Shown piece after piece: positions 18,337 to 27,127 of a stretch of DNA of 64,000 bases. Both the position numbers and the translations under genes were made by a program. The notes below the pieces were generated by a model. That model did no database searches. It worked only from the letters and a program-made list of their open reading frames with translations, and was not told the DNA's origin. Within the stretch, counting starts at the first letter, position 1, and each line of letters starts with the position of its first letter. The DNA is from Arachnia propionica (GTDB lineage Bacteria; Actinomycetota; Actinomycetes; Propionibacteriales; Propionibacteriaceae): contig NZ_RQZG01000012.1 in NCBI RefSeq assembly GCF_003859805.1, forward strand, positions 1 through 64,000, read 5' to 3'.

Positions 18337-19896
18337 TCAGGCGGTGTCGTCCTGGTCTGGGTCGCCTGCTGTCAGCTGCTTCACCCCGCATGGTGCGGAG
18401 CCGGTGAGCCACAGTGGTGCTGTGAGCTCATCATCGCAGGGGTGGCGAACATGGGCTGCGAGGCGATCGAAGAATGTGGCGAGGGCAGTTTGCCACTCGG
18501 CAACGTCATCATCGGGTTTGATCACGAACGAGTCCGACCGGTTCTTCCAGCACAGCTCCAAACTGAGTCTTCCGTCCTTCTCCTTGGGGTCGCTGATCCG
18601 GAGGTAGCGCAACTCGCTCAAGTCGTTGGTCTCGCCCAGTACTCCATTTTTCTCCAGGTCCTTCAGTCTTGGGGCATGGAACATCTCCTTGCTGAGCACC
18701 AAGAGGTGCTTGTCAGCAACCGCCATCGCAACCAAGGTGTCCTTCGGGGCAAGTTCTGCGAGGCCCAGAGCCGCAAGCTTCGCCTCGGGGGAGTCCGGCT
18801 GGGCCCCGACGAGCACTGCATCCTCTGGCACCTGGATGGCCAGCTGGGGCAGGAGCTGCTCGAGCCCTTCCAGCAGACTGAATGGTTCCTCCTTGGCCTT
18901 CTTGTTGGGGAGGAGGGAGAGTGCCATTTCCTTGACTTCCCCGGCTTTCTTTTCAGCCTTGTGACGCAAGGATGGTTCGAGCAGTTCCTGTCTGAGTGCG
19001 GTGCGATGGATTCGGGTGCCGCATTCTTCAATTACGGTGGAGTCCTTGAAGTGTTGATCGAATGTTATTTCCAGGGAAACGCGTCTGCTCTCAGCCGGTT
19101 CTTGCTGAGCGAGAATCCAGTTGATCCGAAAGCGCACATCGGTGGCGAGTTGTGCGGCTTGCATGTGGTCGAGAACCTGTTGCTTCTCGTGGTTGGTGGC
19201 GTTTCGCTTGGCTGCTTGGTGGTCCTTCAGTGTGTTGGTGAAGAAATCAAAGGCCTTGCTGATTGATGATTCTGCGTCTCGCAGTTGAGCTTGCAGATGT
19301 TCAGGAATCTGGCCATTTCCATTGACATGTTTGAGTGCTTCCAGAATTTTCCCGGCGGCAAATTTTAGACTGCTCCTGTGTTCCTGTTCCAAGATGTCAA
19401 GAATCCGATCCAGCTTTTGCTCCACGCTGCCGATGCGTTGTGAGAGAGCTGTCATCTGCAGGGTGAGGGCGAACAAGCTCGCTGCAGGACCGAGCGCGGA
19501 CAGCACTGTGGCGGCCTGAGCTCCGGTGGCGGGCAGCCACCCGACGTGTTGCGCGATCTTTCCGTTCTTGAGCAGGACGCCACCGAAGGCGCCATTCACC
19601 TTCATCGCCTGTGCGCCAGCAGACATGGCCTCGAGCGTGGAGTCGGTCAGGCGCACGATCCCTGCGGCGTGGGACAAGCCGTTCCACACTTGCGCGACAA
19701 TGTTCATGCCGCTGGTGAACGTGGCTGTCAGGTTGCCCCAGTTGACCTCTCCAAGCTGTCCATCCTCCTCAATCTCGAACTGACTGGCCTCCTCGGCGTT
19801 TCGGGTGAAGAGGACGCCCACGTCGGGGCTGATCGGTATGACAACTCCTTCAGGGTCGTTCGGCGATGAGGCCATGATGGGTTCTGCTGTGCTCAT
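18337..19896 (-). CDS. Unknown protein, AT-richer island gene, coiled coil and PH-like C-terminus
   Basis: Protein of 519 residues that I do not recognise. Seen: an acidic N-terminus (EEASQFEIEEDGQLGE); an Ala/Gly-rich stretch at about 55-155 with hydrophobic helices (VLSALGPAASLFALTLQMTA); a coiled coil (QRIGSVEQKLDRILDILEQE); a long helical, Gln/Lys-rich middle; and a C-terminal domain reading DTLVAMAVADKHLLVLSKEM ... LRYLRISDP ... SFVIKPDDDVAEWQTALATF. The last part has the strand order and terminal helix of bacterial PH-like domains. Base composition is visibly lower in GC, with codons such as AAT, TTG and AAA that neighbours avoid, which suggests transfer. The frame is intact. It stands alone. 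A membrane-active or defence role is only a guess. Confidence 0.8.
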   Translation of the reverse strand: MSTAEPIMASSPNDPEGVVIPISPDVGVLFTRNAEEASQFEIEEDGQLGEVNWGNLTATFTSGMNIVAQVWNGLSHAAGIVRLTDSTLEAMSAGAQAMKVNGAFGGVLLKNGKIAQHVGWLPATGAQAATVLSALGPAASLFALTLQMTALSQRIGSVEQKLDRILDILEQEHRSSLKFAAGKILEALKHVNGNGQIPEHLQAQLRDAESSISKAFDFFTNTLKDHQAAKRNATNHEKQQVLDHMQAAQLATDVRFRINWILAQQEPAESRRVSLEITFDQHFKDSTVIEECGTRIHRTALRQELLEPSLRHKAEKKAGEVKEMALSLLPNKKAKEEPFSLLEGLEQLLPQLAIQVPEDAVLVGAQPDSPEAKLAALGLAELAPKDTLVAMAVADKHLLVLSKEMFHAPRLKDLEKNGVLGETNDLSELRYLRISDPKEKDGRLSLELCWKNRSDSFVIKPDDDVAEWQTALATFFDRLAAHVRHPCDDELTAPLWLTGSAPCGVKQLTAGDPDQDDTA

Positions 19897-20040
19897 GCCC
19901 CCACTATGGCACTGGACCAGCGATTCCGCAGGGAGCGATCCATGGTGATGCTCAGGGGTGAGAATCAACGAGCGAAGGGGCTGTTCCCTACACTGTTGCG
20001 ATGTTCTCAACCCAGTCAGCCCCGGTGCCGGAGGTCGACC

Positions 20041-21759
20041 GTGCGTGATCCGAACACCCTGTCGCGGACCCTCGACCGGATCGACGGGCACGGCTACCCC
20101 TCCTACCGCCAGCTGCGGGGGCAGCACCGGATCGGGTCGCTCACGCTCACCGTCGACCACGTGGCCGCCGATCCGTACGCGCCGCCGTCGCGGATCCGCC
20201 TCATCCTGGACCGTGAGGTGGCGGGCATCCCCGACGACCTCACGCACGACCCCGCCGGGCGGGTCGCGACGAGCGACTTCCTCACCCGGACCTTCGCCGA
20301 GGTCGCGCGCAGGACGGTGCCGAGGCCGACCGGCACCGGCAACAGTGGCCTGGTCCACATCGGAACCCCCGGCCAGGAGGTGCTGGAGCGCACCAGCGTG
20401 CTCATCGCCGACGACCGCGTCGAGGCCCGGATCGACGTCGGCCTGCCCGCCTTTGGCCGCCGGATCGACGGTCGCGGTGCGGGTCGGCTGCTCATCGACG
20501 TGCTGCCGCGCATCGCCGAGCAGTCGCTGGTGCACGCCAACCTGGGCCAGCAGGCCTTGCGCGACCACGTCGTCCTCCACCGCGACCAAGACCACCTGCA
20601 GGGCCTGTTGGCGGAGCGGGGGCTTGTCGCCTTCGTCGGGGACGGCGCGATCCTGCCCCGTCGTTCCGGCGACTCCGACCTCCCACTGGCACACCGTGCG
20701 GTTCCGTTCGTCAGTCCGGATTCCCTGCGCGTGAGCTTCGACCTGCCCAGTGGTCGGCGAGTGACGGGAATGGGCATCCCGGAAGGGGTGAGCGTGATCG
20801 TCGGCGGCGGCTACCACGGCAAGTCCACCCTGCTGCGGGCCCTGGAGCGTGGCGTCCATCCCCACATCGCCGGGGACGGCCGGGAGTGGGTCATCACCCG
20901 TGCCGACGCGGTGACGATCCGCGCCGAGGACGAACGGGCCGTCACCGGCGTGGACATCTCCCCGTTCATCACCAACCTGCCGACCGGCGTCGACACCCGC
21001 GTCTTCTCCACCACCACGGCCTCCGGCTCCACCTCGCAGGCTGCGAACCTCGTCGAGGCACTGGAGGCAGGGACGAGCACCCTCCTGATCGACGAGGACA
21101 CCTCGGCCACCAACTTCATGATCCGCGACGACCGGATGCGGCAGCTGATCCCGGCCAGCCGGGAACCGATCACCCCGTTCGTGGAGCGCATCCGGCCCCT
21201 GCTCACGGAGAAGGGAGTCTCGACGGTGCTGGTCGCGGGCGGCTCCGGGGCCTTCTTCGGGGTGGCCGACCACGTCATCGCGCTCCACGCCTACGAGGTG
21301 AGCGACGTCACCGCTGAGGCCCACCGCATCGCCGGAACACCTCCCGGCGACAGCGCCCGGGTGTTCACCGGGTCACCACCACGGCTGCTCACCCGGGGCT
21401 CGCTCACCCCGTCGCGCAAGGGGCGTGCGGCCCGGGCACGAGGCAGGGGCGCGATCCAGTTCGGCGACGAGATGATCGACCTGACGGCGGTGGCGCAGCT
21501 GGTGGATGCGGCCCAGACCGAGGCCATCGCCCACGCCCTCGACCGCATCGTCGACCTGGTGAGCAGTCGCGAGATGTCCCTGGCCGAGGTCGTCGTCGAG
21601 ATCGGACGCCGCATCGACGAGCACGGCCTGGACTGGCTCTCCCCCTTCCAGGGGCATCCCGGCCACCTGGCCCGGCCCCGTCGCCATGACATCCACGCCG
21701 CCGTCAACCGGTACCGACGCCTGCGGCTGGGGCGGGGACACTCCGACCCGATCAGCTGA
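20041..21759 (+). CDS. ABC-class P-loop ATPase (PF09818 family)
   Basis: About 572 residues. The GTG at 20041 was chosen because a GGAGGT site lies six bases upstream. The N-terminal ~240 residues carry the family pattern YPSYRQLRGQ near the start and GQEVLERTSVLI further on. The Walker A is GGGYHGKSTLLRALERGVHP, followed by GREWVI and a Walker B-like TSTLLIDEDTSATNFMIRDD. These are hallmarks of the predicted ABC_ATPase family, where the catalytic strand reads LLIDEDTSATNFM. The family is widespread and soluble, with no transporter partner and no established function. It is divergent from the unknown AT-richer gene and convergent with the HxlR gene. Confidence 0.9.
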   Translation: MRDPNTLSRTLDRIDGHGYPSYRQLRGQHRIGSLTLTVDHVAADPYAPPSRIRLILDREVAGIPDDLTHDPAGRVATSDFLTRTFAEVARRTVPRPTGTGNSGLVHIGTPGQEVLERTSVLIADDRVEARIDVGLPAFGRRIDGRGAGRLLIDVLPRIAEQSLVHANLGQQALRDHVVLHRDQDHLQGLLAERGLVAFVGDGAILPRRSGDSDLPLAHRAVPFVSPDSLRVSFDLPSGRRVTGMGIPEGVSVIVGGGYHGKSTLLRALERGVHPHIAGDGREWVITRADAVTIRAEDERAVTGVDISPFITNLPTGVDTRVFSTTTASGSTSQAANLVEALEAGTSTLLIDEDTSATNFMIRDDRMRQLIPASREPITPFVERIRPLLTEKGVSTVLVAGGSGAFFGVADHVIALHAYEVSDVTAEAHRIAGTPPGDSARVFTGSPPRLLTRGSLTPSRKGRAARARGRGAIQFGDEMIDLTAVAQLVDAAQTEAIAHALDRIVDLVSSREMSLAEVVVEIGRRIDEHGLDWLSPFQGHPGHLARPRRHDIHAAVNRYRRLRLGRGHSDPIS

Positions 21760-22168
21760 GAGCAGGATCACCTCGGCCCTGTTGTTCCCGAGCGGCCTCG
21801 ATCAGCTCGTAGTTGTCCTCCGCCCACTGCTTCAAGGGCAGGATCGCCTCGAGCAGCGAACGACCCAGCTCGGTCAGGTGGTAGCTCACCGAGACCGGCA
21901 CCGTCGCCACGACGCTGCGGTTCACCAGCCCGTCGGCCTCCAGGTTCCGCAGGGTCTCGGTGAGCATCTTCTGCGACGCCCCGGCAAGTTGTCGGTGCAG
22001 TTCCGCGGAGCGAAGGGGCGTGCTGCTGTCCCCGAGGCGGCACAGCACCAGCATCGTCCACTTGGTGCTGATGCGGGCGAACAGCTTCTGGCTGGGACAG
22101 TTGGCCAGGTAGGCGTCGAAGGCTCGCTTCTCCGACTCGCGACGCTGGGCGGCTGTGCTGGTCGGCAT
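21752..22168 (-). CDS. HxlR-family transcriptional regulator
   Basis: Protein of 138 residues. It has a winged-helix HxlR domain: a conserved Cys in ANCPSQKLFARISTKWTMLV, RSAELHRQLAGASQKMLTET, LRNLEADGLVNRSVVATVPV and SYHLTELGRSLLEAILPLKQ. The single N-terminal Cys is the redox-sensing position in several HxlR proteins. An AGGAGA site lies before the ATG. The gene is divergent from the NADP-type oxidoreductase, so it most likely controls that gene in response to electrophiles or oxidants. Its C-terminus overlaps the end of the PF09818 gene by eight bases. Confidence 0.92.
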   Translation of the reverse strand: MPTSTAAQRRESEKRAFDAYLANCPSQKLFARISTKWTMLVLCRLGDSSTPLRSAELHRQLAGASQKMLTETLRNLEADGLVNRSVVATVPVSVSYHLTELGRSLLEAILPLKQWAEDNYELIEAAREQQGRGDPALS

Positions 22169-22264
22169 GGGTTCTCCTGGGTGGCTACGGCACTTTGAAG
22201 TGCCCTCTTCTGCAAGACGGGGACCACGGCCATCGTAGGTGGGAGTCAAGAAAAGGAGGACATC

Positions 22265-23152
22265 ATGAGAGCAGTCATCAGCAGGACCCCGGGGGCACTC
22301 AGCCTGGCGGAGGTTCCCGTCCCGCGTTCCGACGCCGGGCAGGTCCTGGTGCAGGTGCACGCCAGCGCCCTCAACCCGGTGGATGCACAGACCCTCGACG
22401 GGTTCTACCACGACCTCGGGATGGTCACCCAGAGTGACGGCGTGGGGCTCGGCTGGGATGCGGCCGGTGTGGTGCTGGAGGTGGGCCCGGAGGTGGCCGG
22501 TGTCGCACCGGGAGATCGCGTCGCGCTGCTCAGCCACGGTGTGGACAAGCCACTCGGTGCCCTGGCGGAGCAGGTGGTGGTGCCGAGTGAGGCCGTCGCC
22601 CCCCTGCCGGGCCAGCTGCCCTTCGACCTGGCGGCCACGGTGCCGCTGAACGGACTCACCGCGTGGCAGGCCGTCGACCTGCTGGGGGAACCGGATGGCA
22701 GGCTGTTGGTCACGGGGGCCGCGGGCGCCGTCGGCGCACTGGGCTGCCTGTTCGCCAGGGAACGGGGCTGGGAGGTGGTGGGCCTCGCACGGCCGGGCGA
22801 CGAGACCTTCGTCCGTTCCCTGGGGGTGGAGTACACCGCGGGGCTGGAAGGGCTGACCGTGGACGCCGTCCTCGATGCCGCGGTGATCCCCGAGCAGAGC
22901 CTCGACGTCGTGCGTGACGGGGGCCGCTACGTCGGGGTGATCCCGCCGGCCGTGCCGGAGTCACGTCGTGGCATCAGCCCGACGGCGGTCTTCGTGCAGC
23001 CTGACGCGGCGCTGCTGCAGACCCTGGTCAACCGTGCAGGACAAGGCGAGCTGCCACTACGGATCGCCGCACGCCTTCCGCTCGATGACATCGAGGAGGC
23101 GCTCGCGCTGTCGCGCACCAGTGGGCTGCGGGGTCGCGTCGTGCTGGTGTAG
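22265..23152 (+). CDS. NADP-dependent zinc-independent alcohol dehydrogenase / quinone reductase-like
   Basis: Protein of 295 residues in the medium-chain dehydrogenase superfamily. It has an N-terminal GroES-like domain (VLVQVHASALNPVDAQTLDG, GLGWDAAGVVLEVGPEVAG), then a Rossmann domain (GRLLVTGAAGAVGALGCLFA). The zinc-ligand cysteines of alcohol dehydrogenases are absent, as in quinone oxidoreductases. A strong AAGGAGG precedes the ATG. Divergent orientation from the HxlR regulator suggests an inducible detoxification enzyme for quinones or other electrophiles. Confidence 0.9.
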   Translation: MRAVISRTPGALSLAEVPVPRSDAGQVLVQVHASALNPVDAQTLDGFYHDLGMVTQSDGVGLGWDAAGVVLEVGPEVAGVAPGDRVALLSHGVDKPLGALAEQVVVPSEAVAPLPGQLPFDLAATVPLNGLTAWQAVDLLGEPDGRLLVTGAAGAVGALGCLFARERGWEVVGLARPGDETFVRSLGVEYTAGLEGLTVDAVLDAAVIPEQSLDVVRDGGRYVGVIPPAVPESRRGISPTAVFVQPDAALLQTLVNRAGQGELPLRIAARLPLDDIEEALALSRTSGLRGRVVLV

Positions 23153-23170
23153 CTGGTGGTCCAGCAGAGA

Positions 23171-23242
23171 AGCGCTGCAAACGTGCGGCGCGTTGCTCTT
23201 GAGAACGCTCCCATCAGCAACGCTCCGCACGTTTGCAGCGCT
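23171..23242. terminator. Long near-perfect inverted repeat (27-bp arms), probable terminator
   Basis: Arms of 27 bp (23171-23197 and 23216-23242) start AGCGCTGCAAACGTGCGG and pair with one mismatch around an 18-base loop, followed by TTT. It lies 18 bases after the oxidoreductase stop. It is longer than most terminators and could also be a miniature element. Confidence 0.55.
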
Positions 23243-23320
23243 TTCGGGGTGGAACGCGGTGAGAACACGGATGTGTGGCCCTCGCTACGATGGGCACACC
23301 TGCGATCCCGAGGAGCGACG

Positions 23321-23773
23321 ATGACCAGTTGGCGTGAGTTCGAGCCGGCACTTGCCGAGGTACTGCCCAAGCTGCCCGACGGTGCCCGCCTGGTCATCAG
23401 CGGGTCGAGCGGACTGGTCCAGTTCATCCGCGATGCCGCCGAGTTGGTCGTCGAGGTGTCGAACGAGTCCAGCGAGGACCAGCCCCGGCTCACGGACCGG
23501 GGCTGGGTGATGATCGACTCCTGGTCCGGCATCTGGCGTCGCACCTTCCCGCATCCGGCCACCGGCGACGACGCGGGCACCGTCGTCGCCGAGACCGGCT
23601 ACGTCCTCAAGGTGGTCTTCGGCTGGACCGGGCTGGCCGATCACACCTATGCCTCGTGGCGGGAGGTCAGCAAGAGTTTCCTCGGATTGTTCTCGAGGAC
23701 CGAGGAGAAACCCCTCAGCTGGCCCAGCCTCGGCCTGGCCCGGACCCGCGAGGACGGCCCCATCAACGACTGA
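23321..23773 (+). CDS. Hypothetical protein, possibly TY-Chap-like
   Basis: Protein of 150 residues with an AGGAG ribosome site before the ATG and a TACGAT -10 candidate at 23285. The N-terminal half (WREFEPALAEVLPKLPDGAR, LVISGSSGLVQFIRDAAELV) alternates strand and helix. It recalls the TY-Chap N-domain pattern, in which a single-domain protein starts W-x-x-F-x-x-x-L and has VQF in the second strand. This is recollection, not a confirmed match. No catalytic residues, signal peptide or membrane segment are seen. Function unknown. Confidence 0.6.
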   Translation: MTSWREFEPALAEVLPKLPDGARLVISGSSGLVQFIRDAAELVVEVSNESSEDQPRLTDRGWVMIDSWSGIWRRTFPHPATGDDAGTVVAETGYVLKVVFGWTGLADHTYASWREVSKSFLGLFSRTEEKPLSWPSLGLARTREDGPIND

Positions 23774-23866
23774 GCCTCTCAACCGCCACTGCCTGAGGAC
23801 ACTCCGGCACCCGGGAACTCCTCGTCAACGTCACCAGGTCCACTCCTGGCGACTGCACCCCCTTGA

Positions 23867-24069
23867 TTTGCCTGCCTTGTGATGGTTTCGCCTGTCCTGG
23901 GGCGGAAATGCCTGTCTTGTTCGGGTTTACCTGCCTTATTGGACAGGCAATTCGATTTTGGGCAGGCAAACCGTGCGCAAGACAGGCGAAACGGTCTCAG
24001 GACAGGTAAACCCGAACAAGGCAGGCGAAAGCGGAACAAGACAGGCGAACCGTGCTCAAGACAGGCGAA
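23867..24069. repeat. 20-bp-period iteron array 1 (4 forward + 7 reverse units)
   Basis: Eleven 13-bp units. Forward type (consensus TTYGCCTGYCYTG) begin at 23867, 23887, 23907 and 23926. Reverse type (CARGRCAGGCRAA) begin at about 23938, 23958, 23978, 23998, 24017, 24037 and 24057. Starts are 19-20 bp apart, with variable 6-7 bp between cores. The order makes a large imperfect dyad. It fills the space between convergent genes; reading frames through it are spurious. Related arrays lie at 33241-33447 and 42842-42945. Confidence 0.85.
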
Positions 24070-24169
24070 ACCGGTTGTCACGGGATGACGGGCAGGGGAT
24101 GCCCACGGGCCCGGGCAGGACAGCGGGCATTCCGCCGCCGGTCGGGCCGAGGGCACCTGGCGTCTCGGC

Positions 24170-24260
24170 GTCGAGCCCCGGTGGCGCGGTGCTCAGGACA
24201 CCTGCCGACCCGACAACTCCGGACGACTGGGTCGAGCCCCGGTGACGGGGTGCTCGGGAC
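24170..24260. repeat. Short direct repeat, two copies 61 bp apart
   Basis: Two 30-bp copies (24170-24199 and 24231-24260) beginning GTCGAGCCCCGGTG and differing at a few positions. They lie between array 1 and the end of the citrate synthase gene. Apart from array 1 and these copies I see nothing in 23774-24342. Confidence 0.55.
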
Positions 24261-24342
24261 TCGCCACCGGGCCTCGACCGCGACCTCCCCGCGCTCGCCT
24301 CCCCAGGTGCGCAACGCGGGGACGGCCGTGAGGACGTGCTTC

Positions 24343-25629
24343 TCAGCGCTGCTCGATCGGCACGTAGTCGCGCTTCGGCTGGCCGACGTAGATCTGGCGG
24401 GGACGACCGATCTTGCGCTTCGGGTCGGCGTGCTCCTCGCGCCACTGGGCCAGCCAGCCGGGGAGGCGTCCCAGCGCGAACAGCGCGGTGAAGTACGAGG
24501 CCGGGAAGCCCATCGCCTCGTAGATCAGACCCGTGTAGAAGTCGACGTTCGGGTACAGCCGACGCTCGATGAAGTAGTCGTCGTTCAGTGCCGTCTCCTC
24601 CAGCTCCAGCGCCATGTCCAGCATCTGGTTGTTCTTCCCCGACGCCCGGAGGATCTGGTCCGCGTGCGACTTGATGATCCGGGCACGGGGATCGTAGTTC
24701 TTGTAGACGCGGTGGCCGAAGCCCATCAGCCGCACCCCGGAGGACTTGTCCTTCACCTGGGAGACGAAGGTCTTCACGTCCAGACCCTCCTCCTTCAGGT
24801 ACGACAGCATCTCCAGCACCGCCTGGTTCGCGCCCCCGTGCAACGGACCCGACAGGGCGTTGACGCCCGAGGCGACGGCGGCGAAGATGTTCGCATCCGA
24901 CGACCCGACCATGCGCACCGTCGCCGTCGAGCAGTTCTGCTCGTGGTCGGCGTGGAGGAGGAACAGGGTCTCGAAGGCCCGCACGACGGCGGGATCCAGG
25001 TCGTACTCCTCCTGCGGCGTGCCGAACGACAGCCTGAGGTAGTTCTCCACGTAGTTCAGCTTCGTCAAGGGGTACAGGAACGGCTCACCCACCGACGACT
25101 TGTAGGCGTAGCCGATCAGCGTCGGCATCATCCCGAGCAGCTTGAGGGTGGAGATCTCCACCTGCTCCGGGTCGTGCGGGTCCAGGAACTGCCGGTTGAA
25201 CGCGCCCGCACCGATCACTCCCGCGCTGAGCACCATCATCGGGTGCGCACCACGCGGGAAGGAACGGAACAGCTCCCGCATCCGCTCGTCGAGCATCATC
25301 CGCCGCATCACGTTGTCCCGGAACTCGTCCAGCTGCGTCTGCGTGGGCAGCTCACCGTAGATCAGCAGGTACGCGACCTCCAGGAACGACGACTTCTCGG
25401 CCAGCTGTTCGATGGGGTAGCCGCGGTACCGCAGGATCCCCTTCTCGCCGTCGATGAACGTGATCTCGGACCTGCACGAGGCCGTGTTGACGAATCCGAC
25501 GTCCAGGGTGGAGTTGCCCGTGCTGCCCAGCAGCGTGCTGATGTCGTATCCGTTGTTGCCCTCGGTCGCCTCGACGACCCCGAACTCCAGCTCGGCGTCG
25601 CCGTGCTTGAAGGTGGCGGTATCAGTCAT
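24343..25629 (-). CDS. gltA: Citrate synthase
   Basis: Protein of 428 residues, the length of type II hexameric citrate synthases. It carries the active-site histidines in SGPLHGGANQAVLEM and GFGHRVYKNYDPRAR, the conserved GILRYRGYPIEQLAE near the N-terminus, and an Asp in NVDFYTGLIYEAMG. It condenses oxaloacetate and acetyl-CoA, the entry step of the TCA cycle. The start at 25629 is preceded by a GGAG. It is monocistronic and divergent from a UMF1-type transporter. Confidence 0.97.
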   Translation of the reverse strand: MTDTATFKHGDAELEFGVVEATEGNNGYDISTLLGSTGNSTLDVGFVNTASCRSEITFIDGEKGILRYRGYPIEQLAEKSSFLEVAYLLIYGELPTQTQLDEFRDNVMRRMMLDERMRELFRSFPRGAHPMMVLSAGVIGAGAFNRQFLDPHDPEQVEISTLKLLGMMPTLIGYAYKSSVGEPFLYPLTKLNYVENYLRLSFGTPQEEYDLDPAVVRAFETLFLLHADHEQNCSTATVRMVGSSDANIFAAVASGVNALSGPLHGGANQAVLEMLSYLKEEGLDVKTFVSQVKDKSSGVRLMGFGHRVYKNYDPRARIIKSHADQILRASGKNNQMLDMALELEETALNDDYFIERRLYPNVDFYTGLIYEAMGFPASYFTALFALGRLPGWLAQWREEHADPKRKIGRPRQIYVGQPKRDYVPIEQR

Positions 25630-25784
25630 GTCTCCGGTGAACCTTCCTGCTGATGGCGACGGTGCGATGTCGCCGTTGTGCTGCCTGCCATCGGTGGCGT
25701 GCGCCCAACCATACAGCCCAACCGGTGGAAGTGAATTCTTCGCACGCGAAGCGAACAACTCCGCCAGCAGTCCCGGAGGATGGG

Positions 25785-25790
25785 TAGCGT
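25785..25790 (+). promoter_or_regulatory. -10 element of a leaderless promoter (TAGCGT)
   Basis: TAGCGT is six bases (GGCCCT) before the GTG at 25797. The GGAGGA at 25775 is too far away to be its ribosome site. Confidence 0.5.
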
Positions 25791-25796
25791 GGCCCT

Positions 25797-27122
25797 GTGA
25801 GCGATACCGACGGCGACGAGGCAATGGCCCTGGGGCACCGCAGGGTCACACGGGGCAGGGTGCTCAGCTGGTGCCTGTGGGACTGGGGGACCCAGCCCTT
25901 CGCCACCGTCATCACCACCTTCGTCTTCGGTGCCTACATCTCCTCCGGCAGCCTCTTCGGCACGGGTGAGCACGACGACACCCCGGCGGCGATGCTCGGT
26001 GTCGCGACCGCCGTCGCCGGGGTGCTGATCGCGCTGCTGGCCCCGGTGCTGGGGCAGGGCTCGGACCGCTCCGGCAAACGGATGAGGCACCTGATGTGGC
26101 AGACCTTGGCGTTGGCGGTCCTGTCCGCGGCACTGTGGTTCGTGGCACCGGAGCCCTCCCACCTGTGGCTGGGGTTGGTGCTGCTGGGGCTCGGCAACGT
26201 CGTCGCGGAGGTGGCGAACGTCAACTACTACGCCTCCATCGAGCGGGTCGCCACGCCGGAGACCGTCGGTCGGGTCTCGGGGCTCGGCTGGGGGATGGGG
26301 TATCTCGGTGGCATCGTCATCCTGCTCATCATCGTCGGGGCCTCCGGTGGTGACGTGGATGCGACGGATGTCCGCAACGCGATGCTGCTGTGCGGGGCCT
26401 GGACGGTGGTCTTCACCATCCCGATCTTCCTGGCCATCAAGGATCATCCGGTGGCCTCCCCGCCGCCGCGGCAGGGCGTGGCCGCCGCCTATCGGGAGCT
26501 GTTCGCCTCCATCCGACGCATTTACCGGGCCTCGCCGCACACCATCTGGTTCCTGTTGTCGTCGGCCCTGTTCCGCGATGGTCTGGCCGGGGTGTTCACC
26601 TTCGGCGCGGTGCTGGCGGTGAAGGTGTTCGGGTTCTCCCCGACCGAGGTCATCATCTTCGGTGTGGTGGCGAACGTGACCGCGGGGATCACGACCATCG
26701 CCTTCGGGCACCTCGACGACCGGATCGGTCCGAAGCGGGTGATCCTGATCTCACTGGTCTCCCTGGTGGTGCTGGGGGTGGCGATGTTCGTGCTCCACGG
26801 CGGCGGGCAGTGGGTGTTCTGGGTGTTCGGGCTGCTCATGACGGTGTTCGTCGGCCCGGCACAGTCCGCGTCGCGGTCGTTCCTGGCCCGGATCATCCCG
26901 GAGGGCCACTCCGGTGAGGTGTTCGGGCTGTACGCGACGACGGGGCGGGCCGTGTCCTTCCTGTCGTCGACGATGTGGGTGCTGCTGCTGTGGGTCGGGT
27001 CCCTGCTGGTCCCGGTGGGCGAGTCGGCCGTGCACTTCGGGGTGCTGGGTGTGGTGCTGGTGCTGGCGGCCGGTCTGGTGGCGTTGCTGCCGGTCAGGGA
27101 GGACGGGCACAGGACGATTTGA
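25797..27122 (+). CDS. UMF1-family MFS transporter
   Basis: Protein of 441 residues with about 12 membrane segments. The signature of the UMF1/Atg22-like branch is at the start: LSWCLWDWGTQPFATVITTF then VFGAYI. A central GHLDDRIGPKRV is an MFS loop motif, and RSFLARIIPEGHSGEVFGLY is also typical. Atg22-like proteins export amino acids from the yeast vacuole, but substrates of bacterial members are unknown. Start is the GTG next to the -10 element. It ends 5 bases before the YceI operator region. Confidence 0.88.
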   Translation: MSDTDGDEAMALGHRRVTRGRVLSWCLWDWGTQPFATVITTFVFGAYISSGSLFGTGEHDDTPAAMLGVATAVAGVLIALLAPVLGQGSDRSGKRMRHLMWQTLALAVLSAALWFVAPEPSHLWLGLVLLGLGNVVAEVANVNYYASIERVATPETVGRVSGLGWGMGYLGGIVILLIIVGASGGDVDATDVRNAMLLCGAWTVVFTIPIFLAIKDHPVASPPPRQGVAAAYRELFASIRRIYRASPHTIWFLLSSALFRDGLAGVFTFGAVLAVKVFGFSPTEVIIFGVVANVTAGITTIAFGHLDDRIGPKRVILISLVSLVVLGVAMFVLHGGGQWVFWVFGLLMTVFVGPAQSASRSFLARIIPEGHSGEVFGLYATTGRAVSFLSSTMWVLLLWVGSLLVPVGESAVHFGVLGVVLVLAAGLVALLPVREDGHRTI

Positions 27123-27127
27123 AAGTT

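Noticed and set aside
18331-19266. A 311-residue plus-strand frame in the AT-richer region
   Set aside because: Antisense to the 519-residue gene. It lacks a ribosome site, and the minus-strand frame has protein-like composition with coiled-coil heptads.
20041-21759. The PF09818-type ATPase as an ABC transporter subunit
   Set aside because: No membrane protein is encoded nearby and the ATPase motifs are those of the soluble family.
23867-24069. Iteron array read as a CRISPR array
   Set aside because: Units are 13 bp with 6-7 bp gaps, orientation inverts midway, spacers are related, and no cas genes are present.
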